Of a stretch of 51,320 nt of DNA, positions 15,204 through 22,904 are shown piece by piece. The stretch is from a bacterium UBP8_UBA817 (lineage in GTDB: Bacteria; Margulisbacteria; Marinamargulisbacteria; SXXA01; SICP01), in the NCBI GenBank assembly GCA_945888435.1, contig CAMCZW010000011.1, positions 1-51,320 of the forward strand. The letters are read 5' to 3'. The notes under the pieces were generated by a model, which saw only the letters and a list, made by a program, of their open reading frames with translations, was not told the DNA's origin and made no database searches. Each line of letters opens with the position of its first letter. The first letter of the stretch is position 1. The position numbers and the translations under genes were made by a program.

Positions 15204-15860
15204 CTATTTCTTTAGTTCAAATGGATTTTCATTTTCTTTTAGGACAAATACCATCGGTAAATTCTTGTTGGTCATTGAAATTACACCAGTTAGATCAATC
15301 ATAAGTTTTAGACGATGAGTTATGATAGCTCCTGAAATTTCTAGTACTACAATAGATTTTCCCATTGCAGCTCGATCATGACCTTTGTAGTGCTCATCGG
15401 GTCCCCAACCACCGTGCCAAGGTATCCAACCCGGATGACTGATAGGTTCAGCAAGGATTTGGAATTCTTTGTCTTGGCCAGCTCTTATATCCTCTAAATT
15501 AGGATAAGCGATAACTAAGTCTAGTCTTTCTGATTGGTGGACTCGAAGAGTTACCTTTGCTTTCTTTATATCTTTTAAAAACCGTATCTTTGCCGAAACA
15601 TTTAGGGCTTGCGGGTCATCTTTATGAATGGTTTGAATCCAAATAACTTCAAATATACGCGTAATCCGGTGCCACTCTTTTATAGCTCTTGATCCTTGCC
15701 GAAAAGGTAGAACTAGAAACGCAACTGAAAATCCAGCAGAAGCAGGGATTAACCAATTTGGAATGTAATTCATACACTCTGCAAATTCTTTCGTACTAGT
15801 GAGCTTCTCATTAAACAGCCATATAAGGAATTCGATAATAGTTGTCATTTTAGGGATCAT
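15204..15860 (-). CDS. Hypothetical membrane-anchored protein (219 aa)
   Basis: Family not recognised. The open frame extends to 15947, but its first residues are encoded by the family A repeat, so the start is probably ATG 15860 or 15848; neither has a good ribosome site. One clear membrane segment is NWLIPASAGFSVAFLVLPF (about residues 36-54), followed by a basic stretch and a roughly 160-residue soluble domain with strand-like segments and a His/Gly/Trp-rich loop (HPGWIPWHGGWGPDEHYKGHD). It is flanked by repeats and has more A/T than its neighbours, suggesting an accessory gene. Confidence 0.6.
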   Translation of the reverse strand: MIPKMTTIIEFLIWLFNEKLTSTKEFAECMNYIPNWLIPASAGFSVAFLVLPFRQGSRAIKEWHRITRIFEVIWIQTIHKDDPQALNVSAKIRFLKDIKKAKVTLRVHQSERLDLVIAYPNLEDIRAGQDKEFQILAEPISHPGWIPWHGGWGPDEHYKGHDRAAMGKSIVVLEISGAIITHRLKLMIDLTGVISMTNKNLPMVFVLKENENPFELKK

Positions 15861-15923
15861 AACATAGATATTTTTTAATAATGAAAAATCGCAGGGGCAA
15901 AGCAGTGGCAAATTTGATTGCTT

Positions 15924-15969
15924 AAACACCCCGTCACTCCGTGCCACCCCTCTTAAAGAGGGGAATAAG
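15924..15969 (-). repeat. Dispersed repeat family A, copy 2 (inverted)
   Basis: Reverse complement of the element at 5750-5795 with about two mismatches. It stands head to head with copy 3, so the pair forms a larger inverted structure. Confidence 0.85.
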
Positions 15970-15991
15970 TAAGTAATAATTATCCGATCCT

Positions 15992-16044
15992 AAATTCCCC
16001 TTCCAGGAAGGGGTGGCTCGCCGTAGGCGTGACGGGGTAGTTAG
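15992..16044 (+). repeat. Dispersed repeat family A, copy 3 (diverged)
   Basis: AATTCCCCTTCCAGGAAGGG, then GTGGCTCGCCGTAGGCGTGA and CGGGG. Same architecture as copies 1 and 2, a small CCCCTT..AAGGGG hairpin followed by GTGGC-CG..GTGACGGGGT, but diverged in sequence. Confidence 0.75.
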
Positions 16045-16083
16045 CGAGCCTAGATTGGTAGTTTTTTTACGTTGCTCCGGTAC

Positions 16084-16782
16084 TTATGCTCCGACCCCTA
16101 GCCATAGCCAGGGGAGAATAATGGAAGAAAAGCTGTTTCCAGAGTTGCCGTTGAGTTGGTAATTATGTGTTAAAACGGTTTCAACAGAGGTTAGTAAATG
16201 AGAAAGAATGTTGATGATGTTGTAGCTGACGGCCATTTGGGCGACTTGTTTAAAGCCGGCGGTGGCATCGGCGTAAAGGTGGCTCATTGTTAATTGCAGA
16301 TGCATGTCCTTACCGCTTTTATGGTGAGTGATTCTTAATACGCGGATATTTCCTGAAAATAGGTCGACAGTATGAGTTGTTTTTGTTTGCTCTCTTTTCA
16401 TGGAAAGTGTGTCAGGATTCGGTTTGCATTTGAAATACTGATCACCGACCTTTACAAATTCGCAGGATAATACCGGTTGATTGCCGCCTTCGACGATTTG
16501 TCTGCCGATGGTTTCTAGTAGTGATATGTCTCCCAGGCCTCCGAATAGTCGGTGAAGGAGGACTTGAGGGTTCCAGGACCAGCGTACGGAAATATCCAGG
16601 TCATGTTCGCCATTGGGGTCGCTTTGATTTGGCGTTTTTGTGGCGCACATTTTTTCATACAGTCTTAAGACGACATCTTCTTGCAAGCTCGCGGGTTGAG
16701 CGCCTTTAGGAATACTTCCTAAAATTTTGATTCCTGGATATTGGATAATCGGTGTCATGGATAGAACTTTAGTGTTGAGCAT
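16084..16782 (-). CDS. Hypothetical protein downstream of ftsI (232 aa)
   Basis: Family not recognised. ATG 16782 is preferred because AAGGAG lies about 8 bases upstream; the open frame runs further into ftsI. The protein is soluble and mixed alpha/beta: ISVRWSWNPQVLLHRLFGGLGD in the first half, a strand-rich middle (FVKVGDQYFKCKPN, NIRVLRITHHKSGKDM), a helical AGFKQVAQMAVSYNIINIL, and a hydrophobic end (SSIILPWLWLGVGA). A C-terminal tail of that kind could dock to a membrane. It starts 35 bases after the ftsI stop, so it is probably in the same transcript. Confidence 0.65.
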   Translation of the reverse strand: MLNTKVLSMTPIIQYPGIKILGSIPKGAQPASLQEDVVLRLYEKMCATKTPNQSDPNGEHDLDISVRWSWNPQVLLHRLFGGLGDISLLETIGRQIVEGGNQPVLSCEFVKVGDQYFKCKPNPDTLSMKREQTKTTHTVDLFSGNIRVLRITHHKSGKDMHLQLTMSHLYADATAGFKQVAQMAVSYNIINILSHLLTSVETVLTHNYQLNGNSGNSFSSIILPWLWLGVGA

Positions 16783-16817
16783 TGAAATCTCCTTAGTGTG
16801 GTGTGTGGTGTACGTTA

Positions 16818-18551
16818 TTAATCGACTTGCGCGGAAGCAGTTGGAGTAACGATAGGTCTGGTCGGATCGATATTCCAATGGCGGACGAGTTCTTCGGCGA
16901 TTTGTCTGAAAATAGGCGCTGCGACTTGGGAGCCGTAGTAGACGCCTTGCGGTGCGTTGACGGTGACGAGGATGACGGCTTTGGGGTTGGGGTCGGGGAA
17001 AAAGCCGACGAATGACGCGATGTATTTGCCATGTTCGTAGCCAATGCCGTTTTCTTTGGCTTTTTGGGCCGTTCCGGTTTTGCCTCCAACATTGAACCCT
17101 TTGATTTGAGCGGAGACGCCTGTGCCTTTGTCGACGGTGCTGATCATCATTTGGCGGACTTGTTTCATGGTGGATTCTTTGAATAGTCGGCCTTTGCTGC
17201 TTTGCGGGACGCCTTTTAAGGTTTTACCGTCTTTGGAGATGGTGTATTGGACGATGCGAGGTTTGATGTGATGGCCGCCATTGGCGATAATGCTGGTTGC
17301 GGTGACCATTTGAATGGGGGTGATTCCAATCCCTTGGCCGAAGGAGATGGTGGCGATGTCGAGGCCGCTCCAGTACTTGGTTTCTCTAAATAGGCCTCTG
17401 GATTCGCCGGGGAGTTCGATACCGGTGAGGGAACCAAAGCCGAGTGCATGGAGGTGTTTGTAGAGTTGGGCTTTACCCATTCTGGTGGCAATCATGGTGG
17501 TGCCGACGTTGAGTGAATGTTCGAGGATTTCGGAGACAGTTTTTCGTGGGGATTCGCCGGGTCCGCGACCGTGGGCTTCTTTAATGGTTTTGTTGTAGAG
17601 CGTGATGCTTTCTGGGACGACGAAGACGGTTCTGCTGGTGACTAGGTTTTCTTCGATGGCGGCGGCCATGGTGAAGACTTTGAAGATGGAGCCAGGTTCG
17701 AATACGTCTGAAATACAGCTATTTTTGCGGACTTTGATGCTGGAATTATTCCAGTCGTTGGCATTAAATTTTGGGTAATCGGCCATGGCTAAAATATCGC
17801 CGGTGGAGGGGTCCATGACGATGGCTTGTGCAGATTCTGCTCGTGCTTTTTCAGCCCCTTCGCAGAGGTACTTTTCGGTAAAAAACTGGATGGTGGTGTC
17901 GAGCGTGGTGATAATGCTTTGGCCGTCTTCTGGCTGGGTGAGGACTCGGACGGGGCTCGTGATCAGACGGTTACGCCTAGGATCACCATGAAAAATGAGT
18001 TTACCCTCTTGCCCTTTGAGGATATGGTCGTATTTGTATTCAAGCCCGCTTAATCCTTGATTGTCGATACCGGTGAAGCCGATGATATCCGAGGCTAAAA
18101 TCCCGTTGGGGTAGACTCTGATTTCATCTTTAAAAAAATAAATACCGATTAAATCGTATTCTTTTAATTTGAGATAATTGTCTTCGCTGATTTTTCGCTC
18201 AATCCATGCGAATTGGTTTTCTTTGGCGAGTTTTTTGAGGATTTTGTCTTTGTCGATACCGAGTACTTCCGACAGGATAGTGGCCGTTCTCATATTGTTA
18301 GTGACTTCACTCGGATTGGCATTTACGGAATAGGCCAAGTGGGTGAGTGCTAAGGGGCGATTGTGTCGGTCATATACTGTGCCACGTGTTGGTGGGATTT
18401 TGAGAATCTTTTCAACTTGTTTTTTGGATTTGATGGCGTAGAAATTGTGCTTAAAGACTTGAAGGTAGATTAGCCTTAACATCAACGCAGAGATTGCGAA
18501 GACAATGAGGATATTGATGATACCGTATCTTAATTTAGATGAGTCTTTCAT
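16818..18551 (-). CDS. ftsI: Peptidoglycan transpeptidase FtsI (PBP3-type)
   Basis: A 577-residue class B penicillin-binding protein for septal wall cross-linking. It has an N-terminal membrane anchor (about 8-27, YGIINILIVFAISALMLRLI) and a dimerisation/pedestal domain with PPTRGTVYDRHNRPLA. The transpeptidase domain has the active-site Ser288 in GSIFKVFT, Ser346-Leu-Asn348 in EHSLNVGTT, and the KTGT motif at 491-494. No PASTA domains. It overlaps ftsL by four bases, and ftsL overlaps folC. Size and the ftsL partner favour FtsI over elongation PBP2. Confidence 0.93.
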   Translation of the reverse strand: MKDSSKLRYGIINILIVFAISALMLRLIYLQVFKHNFYAIKSKKQVEKILKIPPTRGTVYDRHNRPLALTHLAYSVNANPSEVTNNMRTATILSEVLGIDKDKILKKLAKENQFAWIERKISEDNYLKLKEYDLIGIYFFKDEIRVYPNGILASDIIGFTGIDNQGLSGLEYKYDHILKGQEGKLIFHGDPRRNRLITSPVRVLTQPEDGQSIITTLDTTIQFFTEKYLCEGAEKARAESAQAIVMDPSTGDILAMADYPKFNANDWNNSSIKVRKNSCISDVFEPGSIFKVFTMAAAIEENLVTSRTVFVVPESITLYNKTIKEAHGRGPGESPRKTVSEILEHSLNVGTTMIATRMGKAQLYKHLHALGFGSLTGIELPGESRGLFRETKYWSGLDIATISFGQGIGITPIQMVTATSIIANGGHHIKPRIVQYTISKDGKTLKGVPQSSKGRLFKESTMKQVRQMMISTVDKGTGVSAQIKGFNVGGKTGTAQKAKENGIGYEHGKYIASFVGFFPDPNPKAVILVTVNAPQGVYYGSQVAAPIFRQIAEELVRHWNIDPTRPIVTPTASAQVD

Positions 18552-18826
18552 GGGATTTTAATGTAATCGATTTTGACGGGACGTTCCATTCCAAGTTCGG
18601 TGGTGGCTCTGAGGTAAATTTGGTCGGGACTAGTGAGGGTCCAAATTTGGAATTCCATTTTTTTATTTTCTTTACTTAGGTGTTCCATTTCTTTTTTGAG
18701 TTTTCCTAAGTTGTAGCTGATTTTAAAGGTGGCGATGTCCATGCATAAGCTAAATAAAGCCAAGCTGCCTATGGTGACATAGAGGGTGAAAAACAATACG
18801 ATTTGCCTGCTTTTTTTAGATTTCAT
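18548..18826 (-). CDS. ftsL: Cell-division protein FtsL-like
   Basis: 92 residues: a basic N-terminus (KSKKSRQ), one membrane span at about 9-30 (IVLFFTLYVTIGSLALFSLCM), then a heptad-type coiled coil (LGKLKKEMEHLSKENKKMEFQIWTL) and a short tail with SPDQIYLRATTELGM. This is the FtsL/FtsB plan. FtsL bridges FtsB/FtsQ to FtsI and FtsW at the septum. Sequence similarity in this family is weak, so the call rests on topology and on its place directly before ftsI, with ATGA overlaps on both sides. Confidence 0.85.
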   Translation of the reverse strand: MKSKKSRQIVLFFTLYVTIGSLALFSLCMDIATFKISYNLGKLKKEMEHLSKENKKMEFQIWTLTSPDQIYLRATTELGMERPVKIDYIKIP

Positions 18827-20034
18827 GGGGTTTTTATACTATACCCGATCTGGAGCAATTCTTTAAGTTTTCCGATGAAATAGATTGAACCTGTGATGAG
18901 CGTTACTTCTTGTGTGTTTGGGTGATGTTTAAGAATCAGTGATAAGGTGGTATCTATATCGATAGGGGGGAGGGGGATGTCACTCAACTGGCAGACTTCT
19001 CCATACGACATTGCCCACTGACTATCAAATTCACAGTAGCAGGTATCTTGGCTGGCCTTAGTAAGCCTACTCATCATTTCTCTGGCATTTTTTTGCTGCT
19101 TAAATCCGACAATAATTCTTAAGTGGCGATTAGGGTACATTGTCTTAATTGTTTCTAATGTGGCTATGATGCCGTCTTCGTTATGTCCTGCATCAAAGAT
19201 GACCGTATGGGTTTGATTGGGTGTGATGGTGGTATACCTTCCCCAATTGGTTGCGGCGGCGAATCCGGCTTCTGCCTCTTTTAGTTTTTCTTGACCAAAT
19301 AAGTGGGTGATTGCGGCTTTTGCGATACTTAAATTTTCCTTTTGAAAGTGGCCTTGCAAGGTGTAATGAGTTGGAATTTCTGTGACTGGGCTTGCGATGA
19401 TGAGCGGGCTATTTTTTTGCATTGCTTCTTTTTTAATGATTTGAAGTGCTTCTGGCTTTTGGATGCCTGTGATTATGGGAATTTTTGGCTTGATAATCCC
19501 AGCCTTTTCGGCTGCAATTTTTGGAATGGTGTCGCCTAAAATAGCCTGATGGTCTAATCCGATTCGCGTAATGATGGAGAGGATTGGGGTAATGACATTG
19601 GTGGCATCCAATCGACCGCCGAGTCCGGTTTCGATGATGAGGTAGTCGGGTTGTTTGTCTTTGAAATAGTGCCATGCCATTAAGGTGAGTAATTCAAATT
19701 CTGTTGCAGTTTGAAGATGCTTTACTTTGTCGTAGTAGTGGCTGAGTTCGGATTCTGAAATTGGGATTCCGTTGAGTCGATATCGTTCGCAATATGAGAT
19801 GAGGTGGGGCGAGGTATAAGTTCCCGTGGTGTAGCCAAGTGACAGTAGTGCGCTTTCGATGAATGCGACGACGGAGCCTTTTCCGTTAGTACCCGCGATA
19901 TGGATGATGGGTGGGAGATTAAGGTGAGGATTGCCCCATTGGATTAAGGAATCGTGAACGTTTTCTAGTGAATAGTGAATGCCTTGAGCGGTCACTCGGT
20001 TTTGTAATGCTTGCGTGATGTTTGGTTTTGTCAT
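18823..20034 (-). CDS. folC: Folylpolyglutamate synthase / dihydrofolate synthase
   Basis: Adds glutamate to dihydropteroate and folates. ATG 20034 (MTKPNITQALQNRV) is favoured over the longer frame, which would run into the divergent fabZ-lpxA gene. 403 residues. A Mur-ligase-like ATPase domain has the P-loop HIAGTNGKGSVVAFIESAL, the family loop TGTYTSPHLISYCERYRLNG, ETGLGGRLDATNVI, and IGLDHQAILGDTIPKIAAEKAGIIK; a C-terminal domain has FDAGHNEDG. Complete. Its stop overlaps ftsL by four bases, an unusual leader for an ftsL-ftsI unit. Confidence 0.93.
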   Translation of the reverse strand: MTKPNITQALQNRVTAQGIHYSLENVHDSLIQWGNPHLNLPPIIHIAGTNGKGSVVAFIESALLSLGYTTGTYTSPHLISYCERYRLNGIPISESELSHYYDKVKHLQTATEFELLTLMAWHYFKDKQPDYLIIETGLGGRLDATNVITPILSIITRIGLDHQAILGDTIPKIAAEKAGIIKPKIPIITGIQKPEALQIIKKEAMQKNSPLIIASPVTEIPTHYTLQGHFQKENLSIAKAAITHLFGQEKLKEAEAGFAAATNWGRYTTITPNQTHTVIFDAGHNEDGIIATLETIKTMYPNRHLRIIVGFKQQKNAREMMSRLTKASQDTCYCEFDSQWAMSYGEVCQLSDIPLPPIDIDTTLSLILKHHPNTQEVTLITGSIYFIGKLKELLQIGYSIKTP

Positions 20035-20075
20035 TGGACTTCTCGGGGTTTTGCGGTCTACAATCTTCCCTGAAG

Positions 20076-21314
20076 ATGAACAATGATGCAATCCTTGATT
20101 TAATCCCTCATCGGCCACCGTTTTTGATGGTGGACCGTATTCTCGATTTTGAACCCGATAAGCGTGTTGTCGGGCTTAAAAACGTATCGATTAATGAGCC
20201 GTTTTTTGAGGGTCATTTTACTGGCTATCCTTTAATGCCAAATTCCTTAATTATTGAAGCCTTGGCGCAAACCGCCAGTGTGCTGTTTTTTAAAAATCCT
20301 AAATATGCTGGCCAACTCCCTCTTTATAATGGCATTAAATCGCTTTCGGTTAAAAAAAGCGTAGTTCCTGGCGATCAACTTCGGCTGGAAGTCGAGTTGA
20401 TGGGTGGCGCTGATAATCGGCTGACTGTGGAAGTGCGCGCATTAGTCGATAGTCAGGTGGTATGTGAAGGCGAAATGACCTTTACGTTTGCTGCGACCCC
20501 ATCTCGACCTCAAATTCACCCGACGGCATCGGTGCATATTTCGGCCACATTGGGATCTGATGTTGTGATTGGACCGTATACGATTATTGGCGAAAATGTG
20601 GTGATCGGAGACCGAACGGTTCTTGAAGCCCATATTATGGTGGAAAGAGATACTGAAATTGGAGAAGAGTGCCGTATCCATTTTGGTGCAGTGATTGGGT
20701 CTAAGGCCCAGGACGTCAAATATAAAGGCGAATCTACAAAGGTTATTATTGGTAACCGCAACGAAATTAGAGAATATGTCACGATTAACCGTGCGACGGG
20801 TCAGGATCAAGCGACGATATTAGGCGATGATAATTTACTGATGACGAATGCGCATGTGGGGCATAATTGTGTGTTGGGTAATCGGATTGTGATTGTGAAT
20901 AACAGTAATTTAGCAGGGCATGTCACGGTTGAAGATGGCGTTATTATTGGCGGAATGGCTGGCGTTCATCAGTTTGTTAGGATTGGTAAGGGTTCTATGG
21001 TGGGATCTTATACTCGATTATTGCAAGATTTGCCTCCCTTTATGTTGTGTGAAGGTAATCCGGCTGTAGTCCGCAATATTAATGCTGTTGGATTGAAACG
21101 TGCTGGATTTAGTAGGGAAGCGATTCAAGAAGTGAAAGCAATTTTTAAAGAATTATTTAGATCTGGTAAAAACTTTAGTCAGGCAATGGAAGTGATTTCT
21201 AAGATGACGATTTCAAGTGATCAGGCCAAATATTTACTCGATTTTTGCACAACGGATTCTCCACGCGGGATTTGTATTAAAAAAGTAGAAGAAACTTCCT
21301 CTGACGAGGAGTAA
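20076..21314 (+). CDS. fabZ-lpxA: FabZ-LpxA fusion: 3-hydroxyacyl-ACP dehydratase / UDP-GlcNAc acyltransferase
   Basis: 412 residues from ATG 20076. Residues 1-140 form a FabZ hot-dog domain: DLIPHRPPFLMVD, then EPFFEGHFTGYPLMPNSLIIEAL with catalytic His47 and Glu61. Residues 146-412 form LpxA: hexapeptide repeats of the left-handed beta helix from IHPTASVHISATLGSDVVIG, the pair His260/His263 in NAHVGHNCVLGN (His263 equivalent to the catalytic base), and a helical tail. One chain thus joins fatty-acid dehydration to the first lipid A step. Both genes are separate neighbours in most bacteria. lpxB follows 12 bases later. No internal stop or start separates the two domains. Confidence 0.95.
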   Translation: MNNDAILDLIPHRPPFLMVDRILDFEPDKRVVGLKNVSINEPFFEGHFTGYPLMPNSLIIEALAQTASVLFFKNPKYAGQLPLYNGIKSLSVKKSVVPGDQLRLEVELMGGADNRLTVEVRALVDSQVVCEGEMTFTFAATPSRPQIHPTASVHISATLGSDVVIGPYTIIGENVVIGDRTVLEAHIMVERDTEIGEECRIHFGAVIGSKAQDVKYKGESTKVIIGNRNEIREYVTINRATGQDQATILGDDNLLMTNAHVGHNCVLGNRIVIVNNSNLAGHVTVEDGVIIGGMAGVHQFVRIGKGSMVGSYTRLLQDLPPFMLCEGNPAVVRNINAVGLKRAGFSREAIQEVKAIFKELFRSGKNFSQAMEVISKMTISSDQAKYLLDFCTTDSPRGICIKKVEETSSDEE

Positions 21315-21326
21315 AAGGGGCTAGTT

Positions 21327-22460
21327 ATGGGGGCATCACCTCGAGTGCTGATCATCGCCGGGGAATTATCCGGTGACCGCTATGCAGAACAGTTAGGTAT
21401 TACACTAAGATCCCGATGTCCTGAGATTGAGATTGTTGGAGTTGGCGGGTCTAATCTGGCAAAAGTCGCAGATACGCTCGTATATAACACCGATAATAAC
21501 CATGCCATGGGGTTTTGGGAGCAATTTAAACAGCGGGGTAGTCAGGCAACGCTACTTACTGCACTTGCCGATTATTTGAAATCTACGCCTGTATCTCATG
21601 CGGTGATTATTGATTTTCAGCATATGAATACCAAGATTGCGGCTATTTTGCGGCAGTATGATATCCCGATTACAACATTTATCACTCCGTCTTTTTGGAT
21701 TTGGAATGACCAAAAGGGGATTCGGCGGATTGCGGATTATAGCCATAATATTGTGACGATTTTTCAAAAAGAACAGGAGTTGTATGCGGCCCACCATAAG
21801 CGGACTTATTATTTTGGCCATCCTGTGATGCAAACGTATACACCTGTGGTGAGAGATGATGATGTCCTTTCTCGGCGGCCGGCGACCATTGTGCTTTATC
21901 CTGGATCGCGGTTGCAGGAAGTGCATTATCACTTTCCAGATATGTTGAAAGCGGCTCAGCTGCTTCAGCGTCAGGATCCGAGCCTTGTGGTGTTTGTCGT
22001 TAGTTTGTCGCCAGCGTTGGATGTGGTGATTAAGGAGTATTTGGCCAAGTGGCCAGTTGCACATTTAACTGTAGAGTCCTCATTTAGCGATCGCGTGTTA
22101 TCCAGTTGTACATTTGTGATTTGTGTTGCAGGGACAACGACTTTGGATTTGTTGCTGAACCGGATTCCGATGATTAGTCTTGGAAAAGTCTCTTATTTAA
22201 CTTATTTGATTGGGACATATGTATTTGGAATTAAATTACCCTATGCAGCGTTACCTAATATTATGGCGGGACGGTCTGTTGTGCCCGATTTGACGTTGAA
22301 AGAAGTATCTCCTGAAGCGATTTTTAGAGAAGCTTTAGCATTGCTTGATCCAACGACCTCTCAGCAGTTACTAGAAGGGTATGTTCCGATTATTAATCAG
22401 CTAGCGACAGGGCAAGATCCTTTTGAGGAAACGGCCCAGCTTATTTTGAATGATTTGTAA
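21327..22460 (+). CDS. lpxB: Lipid-A-disaccharide synthase
   Basis: 377-residue GT19 glycosyltransferase that joins UDP-diacylglucosamine and lipid X. Visible motifs: VLIIAGELSGDRYAEQL at the N-terminus, VGVGGSNLAK, AVIIDFQHMNTKIA (LpxB usually has DxPDFN here), ITTFITPSFWIWNDQKGIRRI, the FFGHP-like YYFGHPVMQTY, VLYPGSRLQEV and CVAGTTTLDLLLNRIPMI. The GSR and GT.TLE-type donor-binding loops are kept. Inner-membrane-associated. Second gene of the lipid A unit after fabZ-lpxA. Confidence 0.93.
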   Translation: MGASPRVLIIAGELSGDRYAEQLGITLRSRCPEIEIVGVGGSNLAKVADTLVYNTDNNHAMGFWEQFKQRGSQATLLTALADYLKSTPVSHAVIIDFQHMNTKIAAILRQYDIPITTFITPSFWIWNDQKGIRRIADYSHNIVTIFQKEQELYAAHHKRTYYFGHPVMQTYTPVVRDDDVLSRRPATIVLYPGSRLQEVHYHFPDMLKAAQLLQRQDPSLVVFVVSLSPALDVVIKEYLAKWPVAHLTVESSFSDRVLSSCTFVICVAGTTTLDLLLNRIPMISLGKVSYLTYLIGTYVFGIKLPYAALPNIMAGRSVVPDLTLKEVSPEAIFREALALLDPTTSQQLLEGYVPIINQLATGQDPFEETAQLILNDL

Positions 22461-22466
22461 CCTTTT

Positions 22467-22904
22467 TTAAACTACAAGTTTTTTAATACCCTTTAGAAGC
22501 TCATTGAAACTTTTAGATTTGTTACTCCCGTCAATTTTGAGGTGTGGAGCTATTGCTCTAGAGCCAGATATTTTTTGATATTTTCTAGCAGTTAATTTTT
22601 CTAATTCACAACATGCGATCCTGATGCAAGTTTCTGCTATTTTTCCACCATTCTGTGTAATGGTTTTTAGATTTTCCTTGATTCCTATACAATCACCAGC
22701 ATCCTTATCTCGCATTACTAAAAAATATGAATTTGGTTGTTTCCAACCTTTTAATTTTTGATAGAGATTTTTTTCTAAATCCTGCTTACCTTGAAATGTT
22801 ATGTATTTGAAGTTGATTTCACTGGAGTTTAATATTTTTGGTAGTATTGTTTCTAGTAATACCTGAGCAGATCTTTCTTCTAGAAAACAAACTAGAGTTT
22901 TCAT
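22467..22904 (-). CDS. DUF4276 family protein with apparent internal deletion
   Basis: 145 residues. The start (KTLVCFLEERSAQVLLETIL), GKQDLEKNLYQKLKGW, VMRDKDAGDC and the end (YQKISGSRAIAPHL, then KSKSFNELLKGI) fit the DUF4276 family, whose members are usually near 190-200 residues. Between RIACCELE (about 94-102) and KLTARKYQ, the roughly 45-50-residue block that normally carries AWYLGD and the NP.ELE region is absent, with the frame intact. DUF4276 proteins often pair with an AAA ATPase and are suspected TOPRIM/nuclease-like effectors. It overlaps the ATPase gene by ATGA. The deletion call comes from memory of the family, not an alignment. Confidence 0.75.
   Translation of the reverse strand: MKTLVCFLEERSAQVLLETILPKILNSSEINFKYITFQGKQDLEKNLYQKLKGWKQPNSYFLVMRDKDAGDCIGIKENLKTITQNGGKIAETCIRIACCELEKLTARKYQKISGSRAIAPHLKIDGSNKSKSFNELLKGIKKLVV

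Noticed and set aside
15861..15947. Longer N-terminus for the membrane-anchored unknown protein
   Set aside because: The extra residues include translated repeat sequence and no start signal is better there; start placed at 15860 with doubt.
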